A DNA stretch of 5,895 bases from an uncultured Corynebacterium sp. (GCF_946221105.1 NZ_CAMICL010000078.1:1-5895); one strand, 5' to 3'. Shown: positions 1 through 4,986, numbered from the stretch's first letter. Notes: generated from the letters alone by a model not told the origin. Translations and numbers: made by a program.

Positions 1-61
1 CCAGCAAATATTCAATCGTGGCGCATTAACCGCTTGATCCCGCCCGCCAATTTCGCGCGGA

Positions 62-86
62 TTCACCATCTGCCTTTCACCATCTG
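62..86. repeat. 11-bp direct repeat upstream of the first TRIC gene
   Basis: TTCACCATCTG occurs at 62-72 and again at 76-86, a 14-bp period with three bases between copies. It lies about 100 bases upstream of the most likely start of the first TRIC gene. Tandem half-sites of this kind can bind a regulator, but nothing here identifies one. The rest of 1-187 holds no gene I can support. One plus-strand frame is open from the left edge to about base 200, but its translation is Pro/Arg/Thr-rich and unconvincing. Confidence 0.35.
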
Positions 87-173
87 TGCGTCGAGGTGCA
101 CACGAGCGCCCCGACCGAGCAACCCCACACCGGCCACCCACCAGCCACCCAGGCGCGCACCCACCCGGAAAGC

Positions 174-179
174 TAGCCT
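174..179 (+). promoter_or_regulatory. possible -10 hexamer for a leaderless start (weak)
   Basis: TAGCCT fits the actinobacterial TANNNT pattern and ends 8 nt before the ATG at 188, the spacing expected if transcription starts at or next to the start codon. No convincing -35 element is seen. The alternative is a leadered message using the purine-rich GGAAAG at 167-172, which sits rather far (15 nt) from the ATG. Confidence 0.25.
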
Positions 180-187
180 TGGCGCCC

Positions 188-1003
188 ATGGACTTCTCTG
201 ATGACGTGGGCAACCTCTACTTTGTCCTCGAATACACCGGCGTGTTGTTGGCGGCCACCATCGGCGGGACTGTGGCCAAGCGGATGAACTTCGACATTGT
301 GGGGTTCGCGTTTGTGGCGTTGATCTCGTCGCTGAGCGGCGGCCTCATGCGCGACGCCATACTTAACGACGGCCCCGCCGCCGCCCTGACCCACCCCGGC
401 TACCTGATCACCGCCACCATCGGCGGGCTGATCGCGTACTTCGCGCCCCTGCGCGGCAAACTCTGGGAGAACTTCCGGTTCTACGCAGACGTGGTCACCA
501 TCGGCGTGTGGGCGGTCGGCGGCACGATCAAGGGGCTCAACGCGGAGCTGAGCTGGGTGCCGTGCGTGCTGCTGGCCGTGATCACCGCAACCGGCGGCAC
601 GCTCGCCCGAGACATTGTGCTGCGGCAGATCCCGGCGCTGTTTACCAGCGAGAAGATGACGGTGTTCCCGGCGATCGCCGCGTCGGTGATCATGCTGGTG
701 CTCAACCGTTTCGACTTGGTGTGGGAGGGCATGCTGGCCGCAGCGATCGCCGCGCCGCTGTTTGCGTTGGCGGTGTACTTCGGCGGCGACAAGCTCTTGG
801 GGCTCCAGACCAAGCGCATCGAGCGCCCGCTTGAAGAGAAGATCGGCGAGGCGTTGGGCGTCGACACCGACTCGCGACGCCCGGCCGAGTCCGGTCGGGA
901 GGTGCGCAACGCGTTGGAGCACGCCTCGGACGAGCAGCTGATTCAGGCGCTGCGGGTAATGCTGCAAAACGAGGTGCGGGAGAGCACGGAGGCCAAGACC
1001 TAA
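188..1003 (+). CDS. TRIC-family (UPF0126) membrane protein, paralog 1
   Basis: A 271-aa integral membrane protein of the trimeric intracellular cation channel / UPF0126 family; prokaryotic members form small trimeric cation (K+-type) channels in the cytoplasmic membrane. The two family repeats are visible. Repeat one has FDIVG at residues 35-39 and the GG-x-x-RD signature at 51-56; repeat two has a matching GGTLARD at 136-142. About seven hydrophobic segments run from residue 14 to 198. A charged cytosolic tail of about 70 residues follows, longer than the core family needs. I chose the ATG at 188 over an in-frame GTG at 86 because the extra 34 residues are Pro/Arg/His-rich and the family homology begins just after 188. 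A paralog follows 34 nt downstream. Ion selectivity and physiological role cannot be read from the sequence. Confidence 0.88.
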   Translation: MDFSDDVGNLYFVLEYTGVLLAATIGGTVAKRMNFDIVGFAFVALISSLSGGLMRDAILNDGPAAALTHPGYLITATIGGLIAYFAPLRGKLWENFRFYADVVTIGVWAVGGTIKGLNAELSWVPCVLLAVITATGGTLARDIVLRQIPALFTSEKMTVFPAIAASVIMLVLNRFDLVWEGMLAAAIAAPLFALAVYFGGDKLLGLQTKRIERPLEEKIGEALGVDTDSRRPAESGREVRNALEHASDEQLIQALRVMLQNEVRESTEAKT

Positions 1004-1024
1004 CCCACGACCGAGCTCGCCCCC

Positions 1025-1030
1025 TACGAT
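1025..1030 (+). promoter_or_regulatory. probable -10 element for leaderless transcription of TRIC paralog 2
   Basis: TACGAT lies in the 34-nt gap after the first TRIC gene, exactly 7 nt before the ATG at 1038. There is no Shine-Dalgarno sequence ahead of that ATG. TANNNT followed by 6-8 nt and then ATG is the usual arrangement of leaderless genes in corynebacteria and mycobacteria. Nearly the same 18-bp block precedes the dehydrogenase at 3575-3592. No clear -35 is visible. Confidence 0.5.
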
Positions 1031-1037
1031 GGCGCGC

Positions 1038-1880
1038 ATGTACTTCGACAACGTGCTCACCCCTGTGGGTTTTTCGTTTGCCGTGATGGATCTGATCGGC
1101 GTGTTCCTCAACGCTTTGATGGGCGGGCTTGTGGCCAGGCGGATGCGTTTCGACGCCGTCGGGTTCATGATCATCTCCATCATCTCCGGCATGGCGGGCG
1201 GCATGATCCGCGACGCCCTGATCGGCTCCACCCCGGCGTCCGCGCTGCAGAACCCGTGGTACATCGGCACGGCGCTCGTCGGTTCGCTGGTTGCGTTCGC
1301 GCTGTCCATCGGCGGCCGCGCGTGGGAGCTGTTCCGCTTCCACGGCGACATGGTCATCGTGGGCGTGTGGGCGGTCACGGGCACGGTCACAGCACTGCGT
1401 GCCGACGTCACGTGGTTCGGCTGCATCCTCATGGGCGTGCTCACCGCCACCGGTGGCATGGTCATCCGCGAGCTGATGATTGGGCAGATTCCCAACATTC
1501 TCATTGACCGCCAGTTGTACGTGGTCCCGGCGATAGCGTCGTCGATAAGCGTGCAGCTCTTTTACGACCTTGGCTGGCAGTCGGTGGGCCTGGCGGTCTC
1601 CGCGCTGCTTGGGATTGCGCTGGGTGTGGCCGCGTACTGGCTGGATTGGTCGGTGCCGGGCGTGGAGGCGCTCGCGCCCGTGGACAGCTACTTCACGCGC
1701 ATGAAGCATCGGGTGGGCGGCAAGCTTCCGCCCGTTGCGTACCGGCAGCGCAACGCCAACCCCACCATGATCTCCGCCCCGACGCGCAAGGACGTGCGCG
1801 ACGAGCTCGCCGCCATCGACGGCGAGATCAGCCACGACGAATTCATCGCCGCGCTCTACCGCGCCTACGGGCTGAAGTAG
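1038..1880 (+). CDS. TRIC-family (UPF0126) membrane protein, paralog 2
   Basis: A 280-aa TRIC/UPF0126 membrane protein, clearly paralogous to its upstream neighbour. Shared landmarks are RRMRFDAVG (34-42), GGMIRD (54-59), a W-E-x-F-R-F stretch at 96-101 and an ATGG stretch at 137-140. The second GGxxxRD signature reads GGMVIRE (139-145), so its Asp is replaced by Glu. Hydrophobic segments run from about residue 12 to 202. The cytosolic tail ends in a helix like paralog 1's, but with four extra residues (DGEI, 261-264) that create an EF-hand-like half motif, D-G-x-I-S-x-x-E-F (261-269). I chose ATG 1038 over ATG 1029 because of the TACGAT at 1025-1030, which would end inside a gene starting at 1029. 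It may form a hetero-assembly with paralog 1 or a differently tuned channel; this is inference. Confidence 0.87.
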   Translation: MYFDNVLTPVGFSFAVMDLIGVFLNALMGGLVARRMRFDAVGFMIISIISGMAGGMIRDALIGSTPASALQNPWYIGTALVGSLVAFALSIGGRAWELFRFHGDMVIVGVWAVTGTVTALRADVTWFGCILMGVLTATGGMVIRELMIGQIPNILIDRQLYVVPAIASSISVQLFYDLGWQSVGLAVSALLGIALGVAAYWLDWSVPGVEALAPVDSYFTRMKHRVGGKLPPVAYRQRNANPTMISAPTRKDVRDELAAIDGEISHDEFIAALYRAYGLK

Positions 1881-1920
1881 CTACCGCTGCGGGCTAGGTA
1901 AACGGCGACGCGCTCGGCGT

Positions 1921-1926
1921 GAGAAG
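1921..1926 (+). promoter_or_regulatory. ribosome binding site of the DMT transporter
   Basis: GAGAAG sits 8 nt ahead of the ATG at 1935 and is the only purine-rich Shine-Dalgarno-like sequence in the 54-nt gap after the second TRIC gene. A possible -10-like TAGGTA at 1895-1900 would give a short leader. This gene therefore appears leadered, unlike its upstream neighbour. Confidence 0.4.
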
Positions 1927-1934
1927 ATCGGCGC

Positions 1935-2846
1935 ATGCTGTTGCTTGTGGCGCTCGCGGTTGGCGGGCTGATTCCGATCCAGACCGCGGCGAACTCCCGC
2001 CTGCGCGCGAGCGTGGGGAATAAGCCGGTGGTGCCGGCGCTGATCTCGTTTAGCTCGGCGCTGTTTTTCGCGGTGGTGGCTACGACGGTGCTGCGGGGCA
2101 ACCCGGTGCCGCAGTTTTCTGCCGACGTGCCCTGGTGGGGCTGGCTCGGCGGCGTCATGGGTGTGTGCTTCGTGCTGGGCAACATCCTGCTGTTTCCCCG
2201 CCTGGGTGCGCTGGAGACCGTGGTCCTGCCGATTCTGGGGCAGGTGGTGATGGGGCTGCTCGTGGACCGGTTCGGGCTGCTGGGCGCGCCCGCGATGCCG
2301 GTGTCGTGGATGCGCGTTTTGGGCGCGGCGGTGGTGTTTGCCGGGATCGTGGTGGTGCTGCGCTCGGGGAGGCGGCCGGTGCTGGAGGGCGACGCCGAGG
2401 GGCTGGAGCTGGCGATCTTCCGCGTGCTAGGCGTGCTCGTCGGCGTGTGCACCGCCATCCAGACCTCGGTGAACGGCTACATGGGCGGTATCGCCGGGTC
2501 GTCGCTGCACGCCGGCGAGATCAACCTAGCCGTAGGCGCGGTGTTGCTGCTGGTGGCGGCGCTGGTGACCAGCCCTCGCCAGCTCGTGCGGCGTCCGGAG
2601 CCGGGGCCGTGGTGGATGTGGCTCGGCGGCCTGGTCGGCGCGACGTTTGTCATCTCGGGCGCGACGCTGGCGCCGCTGCTCGGCACCGCCACCACCGTGA
2701 TCGCGTTCAACGCCGGCACCATCGCCGCGGGCCAGGCGCTGGAGGCGCGCGGGGCGTTCGGCGCGCGGAAGAACCCGCTGACGGCGACGCGCCTGGCGGG
2801 TCTAGTGGTGATCTTCCTCGGCGTGCTGGCGGTGCGGTTGCTGTAG
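1935..2846 (+). CDS. DMT-family transporter, fused duplicated YdcZ (DUF606) type
   Basis: A 303-aa polytopic membrane protein of the drug/metabolite transporter superfamily, YdcZ/DUF606 branch. Family proteins are often about 150 residues with five helices; here two copies are fused. Copy one (1-145) has the family signatures IQTAANSRLR (15-24), WWGWLGG (67-73), a P-R-L-G (88-91), GQ (102-103) and DRFG (111-114), then a R-x-L-G near 127-130. Copy two (about 165-303) repeats these as IQTSVN (175-180), WWMWLGG (226-232) and a P-L-L-G (247-250). Its GQ becomes GT (261-262) and its DRFG becomes EARG (270-273), so the second half has diverged. The N-terminus starts directly in the first helix, with no signal peptide. 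It probably exports or imports a small metabolite; the substrate cannot be inferred. It follows the TRIC pair by 54 nt on the same strand. Confidence 0.88.
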   Translation: MLLLVALAVGGLIPIQTAANSRLRASVGNKPVVPALISFSSALFFAVVATTVLRGNPVPQFSADVPWWGWLGGVMGVCFVLGNILLFPRLGALETVVLPILGQVVMGLLVDRFGLLGAPAMPVSWMRVLGAAVVFAGIVVVLRSGRRPVLEGDAEGLELAIFRVLGVLVGVCTAIQTSVNGYMGGIAGSSLHAGEINLAVGAVLLLVAALVTSPRQLVRRPEPGPWWMWLGGLVGATFVISGATLAPLLGTATTVIAFNAGTIAAGQALEARGAFGARKNPLTATRLAGLVVIFLGVLAVRLL

Positions 2847-2858
2847 CGCGGGGGCTGC

Positions 2859-2877
2859 TAAACGACGATATCGGCAT
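2859..2877. repeat. palindromic 19-mer, copy 1
   Basis: TAAACGACGATATCGGCAT begins 12 nt after the stop codon of the transporter gene. It matches copy 2 at 18 of 19 positions. Only the inner CGATATCG (2866-2873) is symmetric here, because one base differs from copy 2. It could be a regulator binding site or a member of a short dispersed repeat family. Confidence 0.55.
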
Positions 2878-2927
2878 CTACCCGTAACGCCTCCACAAAA
2901 GACCAGGTCGCCGCATCTCGGATGGCG

Positions 2928-2948
2928 TAAACGCCGATATCGGCATTT
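2928..2948. repeat. palindromic 19-mer, copy 2, operator-like
   Basis: TAAACGCCGATATCGGCAT at 2928-2946 lies 69 bp downstream of copy 1. GCCGATATCGGC (2933-2944) is a perfect 12-bp palindrome, and 2929-2948 is a 20-bp palindrome with a single mismatched pair. An overlapping smaller palindrome, GGCGT-AA-ACGCC, lies at 2924-2935. The symmetry suits a dimeric DNA-binding protein. No core promoter is clear next to it, so the controlled gene is uncertain. Confidence 0.55.
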
Positions 2949-3001
2949 GCGATCGGGGCGGCACGGGGTTGGACGCACGAGGGCTGGCCACAAAAGCCCC
3001 T

Positions 3002-3055
3002 CAACCTCAACCGGAGCTCGAGCAAATAGGGGGATCAACCAGCGGTTGAGGGTTG
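3002..3055. repeat. long imperfect inverted repeat
   Basis: CAACCTCAACCG (3002-3013) pairs with CGGTTGAGGGTTG (3043-3055) over 12 base pairs with one bulged G. The 29-nt loop contains the palindrome GCTCGAGC (3017-3024). There is no following T-run, so this does not look like a standard intrinsic terminator. It may be an upstream domain of the structured leader or a DNA-level site. Confidence 0.5.
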
Positions 3056-3129
3056 CCCGAGTGAACTCGTGTGAAGCAATATCGGCCGAGAGAAATCAGA
3101 GGCCGTTGGGGAAGACGAACCTCTCGTCT

Positions 3130-3225
3130 CGCACTCCGCCGCGCGGACTAGTCACCCGCGCGGCAGCAGCCGCCGGCACCCGCCGCGGCGCAAGGATCCC
3201 GCCTAGTCACCGGGGTCGGAGTGTG
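3130..3225 (+). promoter_or_regulatory. candidate multibranched structured RNA with twin identical loops
   Basis: Four helices fit together. The closing helix is CGCACTCCG (3130-3138) with CGGAGTGTG (3217-3225), 9 bp including one G-U. Directly stacked on it is hairpin A, CCGCGCGG 3139-3146 with 3156-3163, loop ACTAGTCAC. Next is a middle hairpin, GCCGC 3169-3173 plus GGC 3175-3177 with GCC plus GCGGC 3182-3189, loop ACCC. Last is hairpin B, GATCCCG 3195-3201 with CGGGGTC 3211-3217 (one G-U), loop CCTAGTCAC. C3217 is claimed by both hairpin B and the closing helix, so one end pair must yield. Loops A and B are the same length, share 8 of 9 bases and have the same G-C closing pair, while their stems are unrelated. 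That points to selection on RNA structure. ACUAG of loop A can pair with CUAGU of loop B, giving a 5-bp kissing contact. It lies just upstream of the 106-aa gene and matches no riboswitch class I know. GC-rich DNA folds readily, so this remains a hypothesis. Confidence 0.4.
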
Positions 3226-3235
3226 CCGCCACCGA

Positions 3236-3270
3236 TGCGGGCCGCCGTCACCAGGCGCCCGCAAGAAGGG
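3236..3270 (+). promoter_or_regulatory. third hairpin abutting the ribosome binding site of the 106-aa gene
   Basis: TGCGGGC (3236-3242) pairs with GCCCGCA (3257-3263). Inside it GCC (3244-3246) pairs with GGC (3254-3256), leaving loop GTCACCA (3247-3253), which repeats the GTCACC found in the two upstream hairpins. AAGAAGGG (3263-3270) begins at the last base of the stem and ends 9 nt before the ATG at 3280, a good Shine-Dalgarno at good spacing. A competing pairing, CCGC 3226-3229 with GCGG 3237-3240, excludes this hairpin. Ribosome access could therefore be switched, though this is inferred. Confidence 0.4.
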
Positions 3271-3279
3271 TCCCCACCA

Positions 3280-3600
3280 ATGACGACAACACTGGCCGCA
3301 CCCACCTGCCGCGCCCCGCGCACCCGACTCGCGTGGACATTCTGCGTTGAGGGGATGCCGGTGCGGGAGAGACGGAGCGTCGAAAAGCAAATGCTCTTGC
3401 TTCCCGACGGCGCGCCCGGCGAAATCTGGTTCACCCGCTGGCAGCGGCGCGCGGACCGCACGTACTCGTGCCGCGAGACGATTTACGCCACGCACGAGGA
3501 GATCGAGCCGTTTGCGCAGGCCATGGACCGGCTTTCGCGGGAGAAAAATTTTGTGGCGAGCCTCACGCCACGCTCCTACGATGGGCCGCATGTCTACTAA
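3280..3600 (+). CDS. hypothetical 106-aa protein upstream of the dehydrogenase
   Basis: I do not recognise this 106-aa soluble protein. No signal peptide or membrane segment is visible. The N-terminal 17 residues are Ala/Thr/Arg-rich. From about residue 18 it looks well folded: a hydrophobic strand (LAWTFCVEG, 17-25), a basic patch (RERRS, 29-33), then LLLPDG (39-44), EIWFTRWQRR (48-57), TYSCRETIYA (61-70) and a likely helix EEIEPFAQAMDRLSRE (73-88). The strand-strand-helix order and its W, R and Y residues loosely recall small PC4-like nucleic-acid-binding folds, but I would not assign that. Cysteines are at 10, 22 and 64, with no metal-site spacing. I chose ATG 3280 for its strong ribosome binding site; ATG 3235 lies in frame upstream with a poorer one. 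The last 11 nt overlap the dehydrogenase start in another frame, suggesting linked expression. Confidence 0.6.
   Translation: MTTTLAAPTCRAPRTRLAWTFCVEGMPVRERRSVEKQMLLLPDGAPGEIWFTRWQRRADRTYSCRETIYATHEEIEPFAQAMDRLSREKNFVASLTPRSYDGPHVY
3553..3582 (+). promoter_or_regulatory. probable leaderless promoter of the dehydrogenase with a flanking inverted repeat
   Basis: TACGAT (3577-3582) ends 7 nt before the ATG at 3590, and the block CCTACGATGG-N2-CGCATG (3575-3592) nearly duplicates the one at 1023-1040 ahead of TRIC paralog 2. No Shine-Dalgarno precedes the ATG. Just upstream, GTGGCG (3553-3558) and CGCCAC (3566-3571) form a perfect 6-bp inverted repeat with a 7-nt spacer. It covers the expected core promoter and could be an operator. 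All of this lies inside the 3' end of the 106-aa gene. No good -35 is seen. Confidence 0.45.
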
Positions 3601-4984
3601 ATACCGCGTACAAAACCCGAAAAACAACGAGATCGTCGAGTCCTTCGACTTCATCACCGACGACGAGCTCGAAACCGCGCTGACCACCGCAAACGACACG
3701 TTCAAGCAGTGGCGCGAGAAGAGCTACGAGGAGCGCGCAGAGGTGCTGCGCAAGGTTGCGAAGCTTTTCGACGAGCAACGCGCCGAGCTCACCCGCATCA
3801 TCGCAGAAGAAATGGGCAAATCGGTCACGGAAGGCGACGGCGAGATTAACGACGTCGTCGAGATCTTCAACTACTACGCCGACAACGGCGCGGAGTTCGG
3901 CGCCGACGAGGAGATCCCGAACCAGCGCGGCGGCACCTCCGTCATGCGCAAGGTCCCGCTCGGCGTGATCCTGGGCATCATGCCGTGGAACTTCCCGTAC
4001 TACCAGGTCGCGCGCTTCGCGGCCCCGGCGCTGATGGCCGGCAACGTGGTGATGGTCAAGCACGCCGAGATCTGCCCCCGCTCCGCCGCGGCGATTGAGA
4101 AGATCTTCGACGAGGCGGGCGCGCCGAAGGGCCTGTACACGAACCTGTACGCGAAGCACTCGCAGATCTCCACGCTGATCAACGACGACCGCGTCCAGGG
4201 CGTGTCCCTGACCGGCTCCGAGCGCGCCGGCCGCACCATCGCCTCCCAGGCGGGCCAGGCGCTGAAGAAGTGCGTGCTCGAGCTCGGCGGCACCGACGCC
4301 TACGTCGTGCTGGACGCCTCCGACGTCAAGGCCGCCGCGGAGACCGCGTGGAACAAGCGCATCGGCAACGTGGGCCAGGCCTGCACGTCGAACAAGCGCA
4401 TGATCGTCATGGAGGACATTTACGACGAGTTTGTGCAGGCGTTGGTGGACCTGGCGGCGTCGTATAGCGAGGGCGACCCGCTCAACCCCGGCGACGGCAA
4501 CGAGTTCTACCCGCTGTCCTCCCGCGACGCCGCGGAGCTACTCGCGCAGCAGCTGCGCCTGGCTGTCGAGGACGGCGCGAACCTGCGCGTCGGCGGCGAG
4601 GTTACCGGCAAGGGCGCCTACATCACCCCGGCCGTGATCACCGACATTCCGGTCGGCTCCGACTCCTACTACGAAGAGTTCTTCGGGCCCGTGGCCGAGG
4701 TGTACAAGGTCGCGTCCGAGGAAGAGGCGATCGAGCTGGCCAACAACTCCCGCTACGGCCTCGGTGGCGCCGTGATGTCTGAGGACGCCGAGCGCGCCAA
4801 GAAGGTCGCCGCGAAGATCGACACCGGCATGATCCACGTGAACATCCCGCAGGCCCGCGGCGCCGAGCTGCCGTTCGGCGGCGTGAAGGCGTCCGGCCTG
4901 GGCCGCGAGCTCGGCCCGCTGGGCATGGACGAGTTTGTCAACCACCAGCGCTACTACGTCGCGGGCTCCGACTCGGCGGTGTAG
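3590..4984 (+). CDS. NAD(P)-dependent succinate-semialdehyde dehydrogenase-like protein
   Basis: A 464-aa cytosolic aldehyde dehydrogenase, full length for the family. It most resembles the Sad/YneI and GabD1 type that oxidises succinate semialdehyde to succinate, the last step of GABA breakdown and of related TCA bypasses. Catalytic landmarks are intact: oxyanion Asn134 in PWNFP (132-136), cofactor-site Lys157 in KHAE (157-160), LTGS (207-210), general-base Glu231 in ELGG (231-234), nucleophile Cys265 in GQACTSNKR (262-270), EEFFGPV (362-368) and PFGGVKASGLGRE (428-440). Glu160, three residues after Lys157, matches the Glu that binds the adenosine ribose in NAD-preferring enzymes, so NAD+ is the likely cofactor (inference). 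The frame stays open upstream to 3347, but that extension is Arg-rich and shadows the 106-aa gene. ATG 3590 starts the homology and carries the leaderless promoter signal. No GABA transaminase or permease gene is visible, so another semialdehyde is possible. Confidence 0.9.
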   Translation: MSTKYRVQNPKNNEIVESFDFITDDELETALTTANDTFKQWREKSYEERAEVLRKVAKLFDEQRAELTRIIAEEMGKSVTEGDGEINDVVEIFNYYADNGAEFGADEEIPNQRGGTSVMRKVPLGVILGIMPWNFPYYQVARFAAPALMAGNVVMVKHAEICPRSAAAIEKIFDEAGAPKGLYTNLYAKHSQISTLINDDRVQGVSLTGSERAGRTIASQAGQALKKCVLELGGTDAYVVLDASDVKAAAETAWNKRIGNVGQACTSNKRMIVMEDIYDEFVQALVDLAASYSEGDPLNPGDGNEFYPLSSRDAAELLAQQLRLAVEDGANLRVGGEVTGKGAYITPAVITDIPVGSDSYYEEFFGPVAEVYKVASEEEAIELANNSRYGLGGAVMSEDAERAKKVAAKIDTGMIHVNIPQARGAELPFGGVKASGLGRELGPLGMDEFVNHQRYYVAGSDSAV

Positions 4985-4986
4985 CT

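Larger units (their letters stand above)
2847..3279. other. 433-nt intergenic region rich in palindromes and stem-loops
   Basis: I see no supportable gene here. A plus-strand frame is open through part of it, but the translation is Arg/Pro/Ala-rich and lacks protein character. The region holds, in order: two copies of a palindromic 19-mer (2859-2877, 2928-2946); a hairpin GAGGGCT 2979-2985 with AGCCCCTC 2995-3002 (one bulge); a long imperfect inverted repeat (3002-3055); a CGAG-TGAA-CTCG hairpin (3058-3069); CGGCC/GGCCG (3083-3087 with 3101-3105); AGACGA/TCGTCT (3113-3118 with 3124-3129, 5-nt loop); and the multibranched candidate RNA described separately. No hairpin is followed by a T-run, so I call no intrinsic terminator for the transporter gene. 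A weak promoter guess is TTGCCC (3053-3058), an 18-nt spacer and CAATAT (3077-3082), which would start a leader of about 190 nt. Confidence 0.6.

Noticed and set aside
1..37. Possible C-terminal end of an upstream gene (frames ending at 29 or 37)
   Set aside because: Only about 8-11 codons are visible, with no recognisable family, so the reading frame cannot be decided.
86..187. GTG start adding 34 residues to the first TRIC protein
   Set aside because: The extension is Pro/Arg/His-rich, without family similarity, and precedes a membrane protein that normally starts close to its first helix.
173..1835. Long minus-strand open frames opposite the TRIC genes
   Set aside because: They are rich in Arg, His, Ala and Pro, lie exactly antisense to two convincing membrane-protein genes, and arise from high GC at third codon positions.
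2979..3002. GAGGGCT/AGCCCCTC hairpin as terminator of the transporter gene
   Set aside because: The stem is short with a bulge, no T-tract follows, and it lies more than 130 nt beyond the stop codon.
2947..3279. In-frame 5' extension of the 106-aa gene
   Set aside because: The translation has low-complexity Arg/Pro/Ala content, the DNA is dominated by stem-loops, and a good ribosome binding site points to 3280.
3058..3279. Known riboswitch classes (TPP, cobalamin, SAM-IV, SAH, c-di-AMP, guanidine, T-box)
   Set aside because: I looked for their hallmark conserved stretches and found none; only the twin-hairpin layout resembles guanidine-II, and its ACGR loops are absent.
3347..3589. 81-residue N-terminal extension of the dehydrogenase
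   Set aside because: It is Arg/Ser-rich and unlike any aldehyde dehydrogenase N-terminus. It overlaps the 106-aa gene, and homology starts at ATG 3590.
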